64,000 nt of DNA from Bombyx mori (GCF_030269925.1 NC_085129.1:12019501-12083500); one strand, 5' to 3'. Shown: positions 45,801 to 55,647, numbered from the stretch's first letter. Made by a program: numbers and translations. The notes: generated by a model not told the origin, from the letters alone.

Positions 45801-48376
45801 CTCAAAGAAGTGTTTCATGTTTATGTTATAGTAAAATAATTTGAAAGAATTATATTTAAATCAAGGAAATAGTATACATGTGATGTGTCACCACGTAAGC
45901 ATACCTTCATGAAATTAATAAAAAAAATTAAACAAGACAAATGGTCGCGGAATACTGCCGCCTGATCTAGATTTTTTTTTTTTTTAATGAAGTATTACTG
46001 GTGGCCCGGAGGCCTTTCCAGTTTCACCAGGACAGGTAGATTTAATTATGAATAATAGTCTAACAAAAAATAATAAAAAAAAATTTAATCTCGACATTAC
46101 TTCTCCAGCATAGTTCCGTTGTGACAGCTAGCTCCTTAGCTTACCTTATTTAGTAACCTGACTCCAATTAATTTCTATTCTGATATTTTGCCGACCGCAG
46201 CTTTATTATTGCCAAGGAGGGTAAATGCGAAACAATGTACTATTTATCACACTGTCAGCCTAATCTAACTCAATGAAGAAATCATATTGTACCTATAGTC
46301 TATACTTAAAACGAAAAACTAAATAATTTTGAAAAATAAACTCCATATCATTGTTAGTTATTCTATTCTACTTTCATTGGTAGGTACGTAATAATATTGC
46401 AGTCAGTCTATTTTCTGTACAGAAAAAAATGATCTGTTAATTTATCAGGCGCCCAGATAAAATAAATCAAGAATTGCAGTCAGTCTATTTTCTGTACAGA
46501 AAAAAAATGATCTGTTAATTTATCAGGCGCCCAGATAAAATAAATCAAGAATACATATATTATGTATCTATTATAGTATTCTTATACGTAGTACCTAAGT
46601 ACTATATTAACTGTAGCATTACAATTGTTACATAATTGTTCAACCGATTTTTTAACATTTACCTCAGCTTAGGTAGGTATTAGGAGTTTTGTGTATCGTA
46701 GAAATACTATCGAATCGCGCATTAGCTTTGTCAGTGGGTACATTTATTTTACATCATACACTGAGTTCTATCAACATACATAACATAACAACATAAATGA
46801 ACGTAAACATTTTTATTCGCAATCCAAATTGTGTTCTTGTTATTTCTGGTCAGTGGATCTTGTGCCTAATCATAAAAATATTAACTAATAATCGGAAAAT
46901 ACGTAGGTATAGGTACCTATTTAACCTTGGCTTCCCTGAATGACTGCTTCCTTATCATCCACCCATATTCATATTATTCTCAACTTTTTTCTCCCCTAGT
47001 CCCTACTTGCGAATTACCTAGGTAGGGCATGTTGCACGCCCGCACGGATTCCATCTTCTTGCCTATTTCTGCCGCGACATGATTCCGGTTTCAAAGTATG
47101 AATAGCTACTGTACCATGGTTTTAATCTTATCTCAAAATGAAAATCAGATAAGCAGCATTTTGGCTATGGTGTCCATGGCCTCCAATAGCCAGTTAACAG
47201 CAGGTGGACAGAGAGAGTCCTTGGTTGGATTTACATTTTTTTTATAAAAGTTATATTTTTATAAACAAAGTCCTCTGTCAATAATCACCAACCTTAGATT
47301 ACAAATCTAATTTTAATGATGATCTTCTTTTCAGCTAATACCGCCCAATACGCGCACTATGTATTCAACACATTGGACCAAGACAGAAGTGGATTGTTAA
47401 GTTTTGAGGTGAGAAACAAATGATGCCGAACTAGAACCACGTTGCGTTTCGGTTTGAAGGGTGAGGCAGCCGTTGTAACTATACTGAGACCTTAGAACTT
47501 GTATCTCAAGGTGCGTGGTGGCATTTATGTGGTAGATGTCTATGGGCTCCAGTAATCACTTAACACCACGTGGGCTGTGAGCTCGTCCAACAAACTAAGC
47601 AATAAAAATAATAAAAACGTGTATATATTAACTATTAGAAGGAAATATATTAACATGTTTGTATTCCCGTATACATGAACACTAATAAACACAATGTTAA
47701 TAAATATTAATAAATACATACCTAAAGCAGAGTTCTACTTAGTAGACAGCTTGAAACAAGATAATTAAAAAAGTTCTAATCAAATCTGTGTTAATTGCAG
47801 GAGTTTGTGACTGGATTATCGATCCTGTCGAGGGGAACTTTGGAAGAAAAGCTGCGATGGACTTTCTCTTTATATGATATTAACGGCGACGGTTACATTA
47901 CCAAAGAAGAGATGACAGAAATTGTTTCAGCGATATACGATCTCATGGGCAAGATCGTTGAACCCATCGTCGATGACGACGTAGTTAGAGATAAAGTTGA
48001 AAGACTATTCCAGGTGAATATTATTTCTTATTATATTTTTAAGCAATAAGTTACTAATAAGGTAATGCTACAAGTATATTTAAGCACTCTACAACCTGCC
48101 TGCATGTTGATTCAGTGAATATTAAAAAAAAAACAATGGGTATATGTAACCAACTCATATAATGTTTGTTAAAATTTATCGTTTCTGATCAATCGTTGTT
48201 GTAAAATTGGAAGAACACTTTATTACCTATTTCAAATCTTTCATAAAAAACGTTTTACGTTACAGAAAATGGATCTGAATCGCGATGGTGTGCTAACATT
48301 GGACGAATTTCTGGATTGCTGCCTACGCGACGAAGAAATTTCCAGATCAATGGGTGTCTTTGACAGCAACTTCTGA
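33869..48376 (+). CDS. Kv channel-interacting protein (KChIP)-like EF-hand calcium sensor, 5' exon missing
   Basis: This neuronal-calcium-sensor-type protein should bind the N-terminus of Kv4 (Shal) potassium channels and tune their surface level and gating in a calcium-dependent way. Exons are 33869-34063, 47335-47408, 47801-48013 and 48266-48376, all with AG/GT borders and consistent phases; together they encode 197 residues ending MGVFDSNF. The first part reads [20 protein letters not shown] and the degenerate EF-hand 1 with [10 protein letters not shown]-hands with calcium-binding spacing are [12 protein letters not shown] (across the exon 2/3 join), [12 protein letters not shown] and [12 protein letters not shown]. 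The closest relatives I recall are vertebrate KChIP1-4 and Drosophila CG5890. The first visible codon is split, so at least one upstream exon with the start codon exists; I could not place it. The first intron seen is 13.3 kb and holds the SUMO gene. A Bm1-like SINE lies in the second. Confidence 0.92.
34401..34735 (+). CDS. Possible small two-exon gene, 76 aa, unknown
   Basis: ATG 34401 opens a frame of 21 codons ([20 protein letters not shown]) that meets a strong donor at AA|GTAAGT (34466). A matching acceptor TTTGTAG lies at 34563-34569, and from 34570 the frame continues for 54 codons to TAA 34733-34735. Joined, this gives about 76 residues, acidic in the first exon and Asn/Thr/Arg-rich in the second. 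I recognise no domain. It lies within the first KChIP intron in repeat-rich DNA, so it could be a first exon of a transposon gene or a chance splice frame. Confidence 0.2.
34867..34912. repeat. Perfect 14-bp inverted repeat in GC-rich DNA
   Basis: TTGGCTCCTGATTG (34867-34880) and CAATCAGGAGCCAA (34899-34912) are exact reverse complements around an 18-base loop. The motif sits in a GC-rich block (about 34800-34925) unlike the surroundings. It may belong to a regulatory end of a mobile element. Confidence 0.6.
34961..35355. other. Intronic stretch without recognised feature
   Basis: Within the large KChIP intron; AT-rich, with no exon or window-shared repeat. Confidence 0.4.
35356..35710 (-). 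repeat. LINE 3'-end family B, longest copy
   Basis: This copy extends the family beyond GCAATGCTAGGGGTAGAGCC through CTCCGCAAGCCTTCGTTTGA, GGAAAACACTGTGGAGGGG, CTGGAAACGCACTGTGTATG to AACGAGATGATGATATCATC. It is the best template in the window for the 3' part of this LINE. It lies in the large KChIP intron. Confidence 0.7.
36137..36352 (-). repeat. Bm1-like SINE, 5'-truncated and without tail
   Basis: It shows TATGTGGTTACTGAAACCC, CACCCACCTTGAGATATAAG and GTCCTACCAACAGTAATTACG. The T-rich tail complement is missing at the left end. Confidence 0.75.
36353..37189. other. Intronic stretch without recognised feature
   Basis: AT-rich. A near repeat of ATTGGTTAAT(T/C)AATAT occurs at about 36750 and 36806 with AAAATTGTTCTAAAAT nearby, a decayed local duplication. 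Confidence 0.4.
37190..37510 (-). repeat. Relic of an R1-clade LINE 3' end
   Basis: A T run (complement of poly(A)) is followed by GC-rich sequence with AAAATCACCGGATCC, GTGGGAGTTGAACCTCACC and ACTCCTGCCGCTCAC, parallel to the 3' region of the intact element at 20554-20660. Only the 3' part is present, as after 5' truncation. Short frames inside have no domain. Confidence 0.55.
37511..38852. other. Intronic stretch without recognised gene
   Basis: AT-rich; the GC-richer part at about 38640-38835 could be a fragment of a mobile element (it contains CGTCGAAGAAGGCTAAAGC), but no other copy is in the window. Confidence 0.4.
38853..38935 (+). repeat. Bm1-like SINE relic
   Basis: AACTAGTGGTAGGATTTGTTG, GCGCGGATAGGTACCACCAC and GTAGTGCGTTTC follow the SINE order with internal loss. 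Confidence 0.6.
39131..39250. repeat. Perfect 60-bp tandem duplication
   Basis: Positions 39131-39190 and 39191-39250 are identical, each beginning TTTTGTATTCATGTCTATGA and ending TCTAATTTAACTT. It lies in the large KChIP intron. Absence of any difference implies a recent event or an assembly artefact. Confidence 0.95.
39353..39473 (-). repeat. LINE 3'-end family B fragment
   Basis: T run, CTTGTAGGCAGACGAGCATA, CCTGATGGTGAGTGG, AGCAATGCCAGGGGCAGAGC and CTGCCTACCGC are all clear; this copy is close to the family consensus. Confidence 0.72.
39829..40023 (+). repeat. Bm1-like SINE, 5'-truncated
   Basis: The copy starts in ATTTCTGCCGTGAAGCAG and ends in CTAAGCAATAAAAAAC. Confidence 0.8.
40215..40432 (+). 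repeat. Bm1-like SINE, diverged
   Basis: GGGCGTCTTGTAAGCCTGC, GGTTTGAAGGGTGGAGCAG and GGACTCCGGTAACCATTTAA mark an older copy that lacks head and tail. Confidence 0.65.
40433..41439. other. Intronic stretch without recognised gene
   Basis: AT-rich, inside the large KChIP intron. An 85-codon frame at 40955-41212 has no domain or splice support. Confidence 0.4.
41440..41648 (-). repeat. LINE 3'-end family C fragment
   Basis: The copy contains CCTACCTATTCGCTAGTAAC, AGAATTTGCTAACACTAGCC, ATCTACCACCGGATCGGAAT and GATCCGGCGAGAAACTCAGT, in good condition, with TGGGCTGTATCTATGGG beyond. Confidence 0.72.
41957..42397 (+). repeat. Bm1-like SINE, full length but diverged
   Basis: The head TCGTTGTGGCCTAAAGAATA and GATGTTCGAATCCCGCTGG retain the A- and B-box layout. 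Between them a GTGGTGGTAG-type expansion (about 42000-42035) makes the head longer than in other copies. The body ends CTAAGTAATAAAAAAAG. Confidence 0.8.
42598..42672 (-). repeat. LINE 3'-end family C relic
   Basis: CTCAACCACCGGATCGGAATC, GCGAGCCGCTGAAATAATTG and AAAATCAGTGAGCTG are diverged family C blocks. Confidence 0.5.
42736..42914. mobile_element. 179-bp hairpin MITE
   Basis: The left arm begins CCAGTGTGCTTAGTGC and continues AACGTTCTCGATAGCGTAAA; the right end read inwards gives the same beginning and the same inner block. The arms are about 74 bp each and nearly identical, separated by a short centre around GCCTCTAGCTGCAAACG. The whole can fold into one long hairpin. No clear target duplication is visible. 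It lies in the KChIP intron 750 bp before the SUMO start codon. Confidence 0.8.
42915..43665. other. Region upstream of SUMO
   Basis: No TATA box is evident close to the start codon. The stretch 43455-43580 is GC-richer (GCGCAGAAGCGCGCCATTTG, CCGGACGCCATTACC) and is the likeliest promoter and 5' untranslated region. This is inference from composition and position. Confidence 0.4.
43666..44678 (+). CDS. smt3: SUMO (small ubiquitin-like modifier), three exons
   Basis: SUMO is conjugated to lysines of nuclear and other proteins through the Aos1/Uba2 E1 and Ubc9 E2 enzymes and changes their interactions and localisation. Exons are 43666-43683 (MADEKK), 43828-43944 (39 codons) and 44538-44678 (46 codons plus TAA), all with GT-AG introns in phase 0. 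The 91-residue product has a short flexible start, the beta-grasp core ([67 protein letters not shown]) and the tail VSLV after the Gly-Gly pair, which SUMO proteases remove to expose the conjugating glycine. The length equals that usual for insect SUMO. The gene lies wholly inside an intron of the KChIP gene on the same strand. The composition is intron-containing, so it is not a retrocopy. Confidence 0.97.
44978..44983 (+). terminator. Candidate SUMO polyadenylation signal
   Basis: AATAAA lies 300 bp after the SUMO stop codon. A second AATAAA is at 45075-45080. Either could serve; the sequence alone does not decide. Confidence 0.5.
45581..45694. repeat. AATTAAAAC inverted-repeat element, diverged copy in reverse
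   Basis: TAATTAAAACTACTTTCAA at the left, the complemented core CTATACTTTACAGTTTTCGTGG in the middle and GTAAAAGTCGTTTTAACTAC at the right match the family at 11385 and 20251. The core orientation is opposite to those copies. Confidence 0.5.
45993..46036. repeat. Family D repeat, short piece
   Basis: TACTGGTGGCCCGGAGGCC and TTTCACCAGGACAGGTAG match the start of the copy at 4448. Confidence 0.5.
46396..46550. repeat. 77-bp near-perfect tandem duplication
   Basis: Both units begin ATTGCAGTCAGTCTATTTTC and end ATAAATCAAGA; the second has one extra A in the internal A run. It lies in the large KChIP intron. Confidence 0.92.
47022..47215 (+). repeat. Bm1-like SINE, strongly diverged
   Basis: GTAGGGCATGTTGCACGCCC, TGCCTATTTCTGCCGCG and CCAGTTAACAGCAGGTGG keep the order of the SINE body. 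It ends 120 bp before the second visible KChIP exon. Confidence 0.5.
47440..47617 (+). repeat. Bm1-like SINE in a short KChIP intron
   Basis: CGTTGCGTTTCGGTTTGAAGG through AACTAAGCAATAAAAATAATAA form a good 3' copy, placed only about 30 bp after the donor of exon 47335-47408. The flanking splice sites remain intact. Confidence 0.8.
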
Positions 48377-48439
48377 CAACCCGCGACTGGCGCACGACCG
48401 GCCCGCCGTGCTCCTTTACCATACTCATAAAAAAAACAT

Positions 48440-48445
48440 AATAAA
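48440..48445 (+). terminator. Candidate KChIP polyadenylation signal
   Basis: AATAAA lies 64 bp after the KChIP stop codon, in an AT-rich 3' region. The distance is short but plausible. Confidence 0.4.
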
Positions 48446-48791
48446 TCTATTTACTTACCTACTTATCATTTAATAATTATACTCTATCGTAATCTCGTAG
48501 TAAGACCTCTTTTATCTAAGATTCCAATTAAATTATAGTGTTTGTACTCGTGTCGTAGGCACTGAATACTAACTAGTGTATTCTCATTCTAGATTTGAAT
48601 GATCTAAACGCATGCATATTTACGGCTATAATAATTATGTTAAAATCTTGTAAAACTTTTTCAACTACTAATTTTTGTAACGTACAAATAATTCACTGTA
48701 TCAAATCTTAATTAACCATCTAAAATTCTGCTCAAATAAGAAAGCGTAAAAAAACTGTCATTTCATTAGATACATACTAATATTTCTCCAG

Positions 48792-49015
48792 TTTACCCAC
48801 AGCCTAATTGATGATGAGTAGTCATCGCCGCTCGTGGACATCAACAATGCCAGAGTCACAGCTAAGGCACTTATTACTAAAACAAGTAAAACTAAACCTT
48901 GTTCGAACAAGGACAAGTGGTAGCTTTTGGAACACACCAAAGGGGCTCATTCCACTGAGCATCATTGAAGTCTTGAATTGCTTTCTGAAACAATGCAACT
49001 CTCCAAGAAATAAGG
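48792..49015 (-). repeat. LINE family B, decayed copy
   Basis: CCTAATTGATGATGAGTAG, GTGGACATCAACAATGCCAG and GGAACACACCAAAGGGGCTC follow the long family B copy at 35356 in order but with many changes. Confidence 0.45.
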
Positions 49016-49284
49016 AAGTACTTTAGTCCAGTAGCGTGTTGTGTGAGTGGATATCACGGGATCGGCTCAAATAGTTTTGTCAGAACATTCCCCATAGAAC
49101 TTACTATACAAAATAAAGTACCCGTAGACCCAAGCCTTTACCCACATTCAGTCGATTCTCCTGCCTGCCTCTATTCATTTTAATAATATTTGTACCGTTT
49201 ACAGCTCAGTCAAAAAATACAGTAGTAACTTTATTTTATTAACCTAATAATCGATTCCTAAAAGTAAAAGCAAATATGCATGAG

Positions 49285-49445
49285 CGGTGTCACCAACTTG
49301 CCTATTTTTGCCTCTCTTACTCAATTTGAAGAGACATCTACCTCACGTCTCAAGGTGAGTGGTGTTTTGAATGTTACAATAAATAAACAAACGACTCTGC
49401 TAACAATTTAATACCAGATCGGCCGTGGGCTCCTCTGTTCTACTG
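49285..49445 (+). repeat. Bm1-like SINE relic
   Basis: GGTGTCACCAACTTGCCTAT, CACGTCTCAAGGTGAGTGG and CCGTGGGCTCCTCTG echo the SINE body; the similarity is weak. Confidence 0.4.
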
Positions 49446-49892
49446 TAATTAAAAAATCTGAGCTATATGAAAAGTTAAATCATTAAAAAAAACATTTACT
49501 AAAGAGAATACTTATTCAATGATTTAATATTAAAGATTTACATATTTTTCCCATTATTTCAAATCAGTCCGGCCATTTTTCATAGAGTTTAGTATACGAT
49601 CAATTTCTTTGATACTTATTCCTTCAAACTTCAAGCCATCTCGTGTAATGTACCTACTTACCTACCTAAAACTATAGTAGTCTAATATATCGATAGACCG
49701 AAAACGCAAGATCCTAACACTGCCATTTATAAAATACCTAAATATGAACTAAGTGGGTATACCGTACCCTCTTTCTGTTTACGAATATGGTGACAAATTT
49801 GAATGTCTACTAATATAACATACGAAATTTATATAGCCAATCTTTGTTTAATTATTAAGTACATCGACCACTATTAATAATTCACTGGTTTT

Positions 49893-50048
49893 AGTTTTAG
49901 GACGTTTGCGAACCGGCAAGGGTAGAAAAGACCATCTGCATACTTCTGCGGCGAAACTGTCAGTATTTCTGTTATGGATCCGTTTGATTTTTAAGTATTA
50001 GTGGCATTAACGATGTCCATGAGCTCCGGCAACCACTTAACACAAGGA
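49893..50048 (+). repeat. Bm1-like SINE relic
   Basis: TTTTAGGACGTTTGCGAACC, TACTTCTGCGGCGAAACTG and GAGCTCCGGCAACCACTTAA give the order of the SINE with heavy decay. Confidence 0.45.
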
Positions 50049-50226
50049 TTCTTTCGTCCTCGCCTCAATTGCAAAAAAAACAAAGAACCTAATACGTACC
50101 CTTTGCCTCGTAGTATAATATTGTTGGAAAATAGTAATAGAAAACTGAAACATGTCGACATGTTAATACCAAACGCAGTGTAAGCATTTAGAAGATTTAA
50201 TTTATAAAAATAGGTTTTCATACATA

Positions 50227-50522
50227 TTTTTTTATTACATAGTTGGGTGGACGAGTTCACGACCCCTTTTTTTTATTGCTTAGATTGGTGCATTAGCTCA
50301 CAACCCACCCATTGGTGTTAAGTGGTTACCGGAGCCCATAGACATCTACAACGTAAATGCCGTCACCCACCTTGAAATATGAGTTCTAAGGTTTCTTTTT
50401 TTACAGTACAAAGGTTGCCCCACCCTCCAAACCGAAACGCTTTATGGCTTCACGGCAGAAATAGGTGGGGTGGTGGTACCTCCTACCCGTGCGGACTCAC
50501 TAGAGGTCCTACCACCAGTTCA
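50227..50522 (-). repeat. Two nested Bm1-like SINE ends
   Basis: A first reversed tail with TTACATAGTTGGGTGGACGA stops at about 50265; a second reversed copy with its own T run and ATTGCTTAGATTGGTGCATT begins there and runs to AGGTCCTACCACCAG. One SINE probably inserted into the other. Confidence 0.75.
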
Positions 50523-51364
50523 ACCACCAGTACCTATCCAATCATTTGTTGCAGATAATATTACTGACGCGAATAGTAAACGGTAGGTATAGATCTGAAG
50601 ATCATTCTAATATTCCCCTAAATGAATCAAATACATAATTACTGTTTTAGTTCATTTACTTATAGATGATTCACATGCAAATGGCCATGTGTGCTTTTCT
50701 TTTTTGTGCTCAGCAAAGATTTACTAAGGAGTGATTCTTTTTTAATTTGCGTGAAATGTGAGTCTAAGATAGATTTAATTAAAGTGTATTATGTATGTAT
50801 ATTTTCATAGTGACTGTTAAATGTGGAACCAAATAATGAAATCCTTAAATAATGGAAATGTTAAGAATGCCGTCAAAGGCACGAAAGAAACATTAATAAG
50901 ACGATAATAAATATTGTAATATAAATTTGTTTGTTATAATCATTGAGCTAATAAATTTAAGAACCTGATAGCTCAATGCTTATATAAATTATTGTTCATT
51001 TATGGCTAGAAACATATTAGACTAGACTAAAACAGTCAAAATATTCCATGCAAATTTTAACCATTGTTTATTGGTCGAGCTTATGATAAAAATATGAAAT
51101 TTACGTGTGTCTTCCCGTTTTAATCCGTTATTTTCAAAAATGCAAGCATCAACTTAACAAAATCCGTAAAAATATCCGCCATAACTTAAGTATGTACCTA
51201 ATATAATTATTAAATAATATTGATGTTGTGTTTAAATCAATAAATGTGTCTATAGATAGTTAGTTAGGGTTGTAACACAGTCTTATGATGTTCGGATGTT
51301 AAATTAGATAAAACGTGAATAAATGTAGCTCGTCAATATTTTCATTTCATTATATACATACCTA

Positions 51365-53173
51365 GTTACTATTTAATACTTAAGTTGCACAGGACTAGTG
51401 AAGATTCATTTCGAACATTTACTTTTAATTAGAGCTGTCCTTAACCTCTTGGAGGCGTTAGGCAGTAGGATAAAAGGGCTCCTGCCATTGTTACATTACT
51501 GGGAACATCTTTATTAAATAACATGACGCAAAAGGTATCGTGATTAAGGCAACACACCGAACCGGGTTTTGTTCGATTATATGTATTTCTAATTTACATT
51601 GAATAACAACCGGTTTGTTGATAGTCACACAATAATTATAAAACCCATAAATCTCAGGACTCTCGAATACTTTCCGAGAGTGAAATATAAAAAACAGGCC
51701 TGCCTTCAATTTACTAATTCACAGTTAAAAGATTTGTTTTTTGAAAGCCACAGTTATGGTTGTATGTATGATTATGTACCTACCTAATTTGTTCAACTTA
51801 ACATTTTCTTCAGTTTTCGTTTTAACCTCACATTTTTTATTTTCTAATTATTTCAGACGTTTCGGATACAATTTCCGTGATCCGCGACGAGATTACACAG
51901 TTTCATTTTTAATTTGTTCAATTTAATGATATAATCCTAGTTCGTATGTACTACATTAGCCATATGACTAGATTCAAATGGCGATAAGTTGTACAAAAAG
52001 ATGTTCTAATAATATACTACGGTTAAGTGCCAAAGCTTCGTAAATACCTATATGAATACCCTATGAAAATGTGTTTTACATAAATGGACCATTGAGCCAA
52101 AAGTAGCATTTATGTTCATGTTGTTATTACAATAGGCCTATTAGACGAATAATCTACTACTTATTAATTGTCGAGTTTTCATTATGGTCCACGTGCTAGA
52201 ATTAACCCTACAGGTACTTGATGTTAGTTATTGTAGTGTAGATTTTGTCCTATAGGACTTGAAGTTCCATTCGATGTTGTAACGCCAAAGGGGCTTGTGC
52301 TATCTATTTTCATTCTTTCATTTGGTCATTCGATGTTTTTAAACAATATTAGGTAAGCGTGTATGTAGATAAGTAGGTACTACATATCAATCGTTTATTC
52401 ATGTCATCATCTGCTAATGGTGTAAGCAACCCTTGTAGAGTACCTATTCAAAGAATTTTTTTCCAACGATAGTATTTGTTGTCAAGAAATCAATTTAAGC
52501 TTTGTAGTCTTGTTAATTTCTGTTTTTATTTCAGTTAAAAACAAGCTGTTTATATTCTTTTATTTCGGTATAATAAGTGTAAGTAATGAAACAATTTTAA
52601 AATATCGAAACACATTCTAGGTAAACGTCATAAAAATAGGAATATGGCTCATTTGAAAACCACATTATTTTGTGTGAAATTCAGACTGTTGGTAGTTAAT
52701 AACGTGAGCCCTGTTATTCCGATGGCTTAGATTAATCGTCCCGTGTGAACCTATTTATTGTCGTGGACACTGCAGTATGTATTTAGAAAAGAAAACTATT
52801 ACATAATAGATTATAAGTATGGAATCGTTTATTTACAAGTTGTATGTGTATTTTATAGAAAAATAAATAAAACTAATTAAATATTTGTTTCAATCGACTT
52901 CGTAATTAATACCATATTTTCTTTCTGCAATAGAGCCTATCAAGTATAGCCATCTGGAGCGGGTAAAGGTATTGATGTCGCTTCAACAATCATCTCTCAT
53001 TCGCCTCTAACCCTGTAATCTCTTCATTCGGGAATTCACCGGACTCCTCCCATGTTCCTAGTAGACATTAGGCTATTCTGTGAGCACTGTAAGTCAATTT
53101 AATTAAGTAACTACTCTGTATTACTGTAAGTCACCGTCAATTTATTAAAGTAGGTATACTGCGAAGCCGTTCC
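51365..53173 (+). repeat. 1.8-kb segmental duplication, first copy
   Basis: The segment starts GTTACTATTTAATACTTAAG and ends CTGCGAAGCCGTTCC. It is repeated in the same orientation at 53837-55647, with an offset of 2472 bp and only scattered single-base and short indel differences. It contains no exon or known element that I recognise; the frames of 60-72 codons inside are present in both copies, as expected from identity, and are not evidence of coding. Confidence 0.95.
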
Positions 53174-53550
53174 TTTAAGGATTTCTACATTGGATAATGT
53201 TTAAAACGAAACTCAGTACAATGTACAGTAATCAACGTTTTTGAGGATGTTTTCACTTCAACAAAAAATATTGTTTAAATTTGTTTATATTTGAAAACTT
53301 AATATTCATTTTATTATATTTTCAGTTGTATTAATCTTACCTTAGCACCTTACCTCGAAAACACCAGTGTTCACAGTAGAAAAATTGCCCCTAGAAAATA
53401 TTTGCCTAGGATACTGACTGTATTGTCAGTTCATAACGGAACGAATTTCTCCCCAGTAAAAGCAACCGAACAGTGCTCGCAATGTTTATCCGAACATAGC
53501 CGTAGTCTGCGACCACTTGATCTGGTCTAAAACAAATTCAAAGCTTGTTT

Positions 53551-53752
53551 TTTTTTTTTTTCCTACCTAATCTGATAGCCTTAGAGGCTATTTCAGCGTA
53601 ACCGTGGCTAGTAGGTGAGCTCACGGGGCTCAAACCTGATGACGTTGCTAACACGAACCCTAGCAAGAGTCGTGCTTCGCAGAATCTACCACCGGATCGG
53701 AAACGCGACCCACTGAGAAGATCCGGCGGGAAACTCAGTGGGCTGTGTCTGA
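53551..53752 (-). repeat. LINE 3'-end family C copy
   Basis: A T run followed by TCCTACCTAATCTGATAGCC, GCTAGTAGGTGAGCTCACGG, ATCTACCACCGGATCGGAAA and ATCCGGCGGGAAACTCAGTG. The T run marks the tail, so the sense strand is -. It lies between the two copies of the 1.8-kb duplication. Confidence 0.75.
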
Positions 53753-53816
53753 GAGTAGCTTATGTGATTGATATGATCCGTCGCGGTATTCGTAAATGCC
53801 AGTTAGCTATGTAATA

Positions 53817-53836
53817 TTTTTTTTATTGCTTAGATG
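53817..53836 (-). repeat. Bm1-like SINE, left piece split by duplication
   Basis: TTTTTTTATTGCTTAGATGG is the usual reversed tail and first block of the SINE. The sequence then changes abruptly to the 1.8-kb segment; the SINE resumes at 55648. Confidence 0.75.
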
Positions 53837-55647
53837 GTTACTATTTAATACTTAAGTTGCACAGGACTAGTGAAGATTCATTTCGAACATTTACTTTTAA
53901 TTAGAGCTGTCCTTAACCTCTTGGAGGCGTTAGGCAGTAGGATAAAAGGGCTCCTGCCATTGTTACATTACTGGGAACATCTTTATTAAATAACATGACG
54001 CAAAAGGTATCGTGATTAAGGCAACACACCGAACCGGGTTTTGTTCGATTATATGTATTTCTAATTTACATTGAATAACAACCGGTTTGTTGATAGTCAC
54101 ACAATAATTATAAAACCCATAAATCTCAGGACTCTCGAATACTTTCCGAGAGTGAAATATAAAAAACAGGCCTGCCTTCAATTTACTAATTCACAGTTAA
54201 AAGATTTGTTTTTTGAAAGCCACAGTTATGGTTGTATGTATGATTATGTACCTACCTAATTTGTTCAACTTAACATTTTCTTCAGTTTTCGTTTTAACCT
54301 CACATTTTTTATTTTCTAATTATTTCAGACGTTTCGGATACAATTTCCGTGATCCGCGACGAGATTACACAGTTTCATTTTTAATTTGTTCAATTTAATG
54401 ATATAATCCTAGTTCGTATGTACTACATTAGCCATATGACTAGATTCAAATGGCGATAAGTTGTACAAAAAGATGTTCTAATAATATACTACGGTTAAGT
54501 GCCAAAGCTTCGTAAATACCTATATGAATACCCTATGAAAATGTGTTTTACATAAATGGACCATTGAGCCAAAAGTAGCATTTATGTTCATGTTGTTATT
54601 ACAATAGGCCTATTAGACGAATAATCTACTACTTATTAATTGTCGAGTTTTCATTATGGTCCACGTGCTAGAATTAACCCTACAGGTACTTGATGTTAGT
54701 TATTGTAGTGTAGATTTTGTCCTATAGGACTTGAAGTTCCATTCGATGTTGTAACGCCAAAGGGGCTTGTGCTATCTATTTTCATTCTTTCATTTGGTCA
54801 TTCGATGTTTTTAAACAATATTAGGTAAGCGTGTATGTAGATAAGTAGGTACTACATATCAATCGTTTATTCATGTCATCATCTGCTAATGGGGTAAGCA
54901 ACCCTTGTAGAGTACCTATTCAAAGAATTTTTTTCCAATGATAGTATTTGTTGTCAATAAATCAATTTAAGCTTTGTAGTCTTGTTAATTTCAGTTTTTA
55001 TTTCAGTTAAAAACAAGCTGTTTATATTCTTTTATTTCGGTATAATAAGTGTAAGTAATGAAACAATTTTAAAATATCGAAACACATTCTAGGTAAACGT
55101 AGTCATAAAAAAAGGAATATGGCTCATTTCAAAACCACATTATTTTGTGTGAAATTCAGACTGTTGGTAGTTATAATAACGTGAGCCCTATTATTCCGAT
55201 GGGTTAGATTAATCGTCCCGTGTGAACCTATTTATTGTCGTGGACACTGCAGTATGTATTTAGAAAAGAAAACTATTACATAATAGATTATAAGTATGGA
55301 ATCGTTTATTTACAAGTTGTATGTGTATTTTATAGAAAAATAAATAAAACTAATTAAATATTTGTTTCAATCGACTTCGTAATTAATACCATATTTTCTT
55401 TCTGCAATAGAGCCTATCAAGTATTGCCATCTGGAGCGGGTAAAGGTATTGATGTCGCTTCAATCATCTCTCATTCGCCTCTAACCCTGTAATCTCTTCA
55501 TTCGGGAATTCATCGGACTCCTCCCATGTTCCTAGTAGACATTAGGCTATTCTGTGAGCACTGTAAATCAATTTAATTAAGTAACTACTCTGTATTACTG
55601 TAAGTCACCGTCAATTTATTAAAGTAGGTATACTGCGAAGCCGTTCC
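53837..55647 (+). repeat. 1.8-kb segmental duplication, second copy inside a SINE
   Basis: This copy (1811 bp) is nearly identical to 51365-53173. Differences include CAATAAATC for CAAGAAATC (near 54957), AACGTAGTCATAAAAAAAGG for AACGTCATAAAAATAGG (near 55096) and loss of three bases in the CTTCAACAATCATC stretch (near 55460). Both borders fall exactly within one Bm1-like SINE, so this is the derived copy. Confidence 0.95.

Noticed and set aside
51491..51926. Three small ORFs repeated identically at 53963-54398, suggesting conserved genes
   Set aside because: Identity reflects the 1.8-kb DNA duplication, where non-coding bases are equally preserved. The products have no recognised motif.
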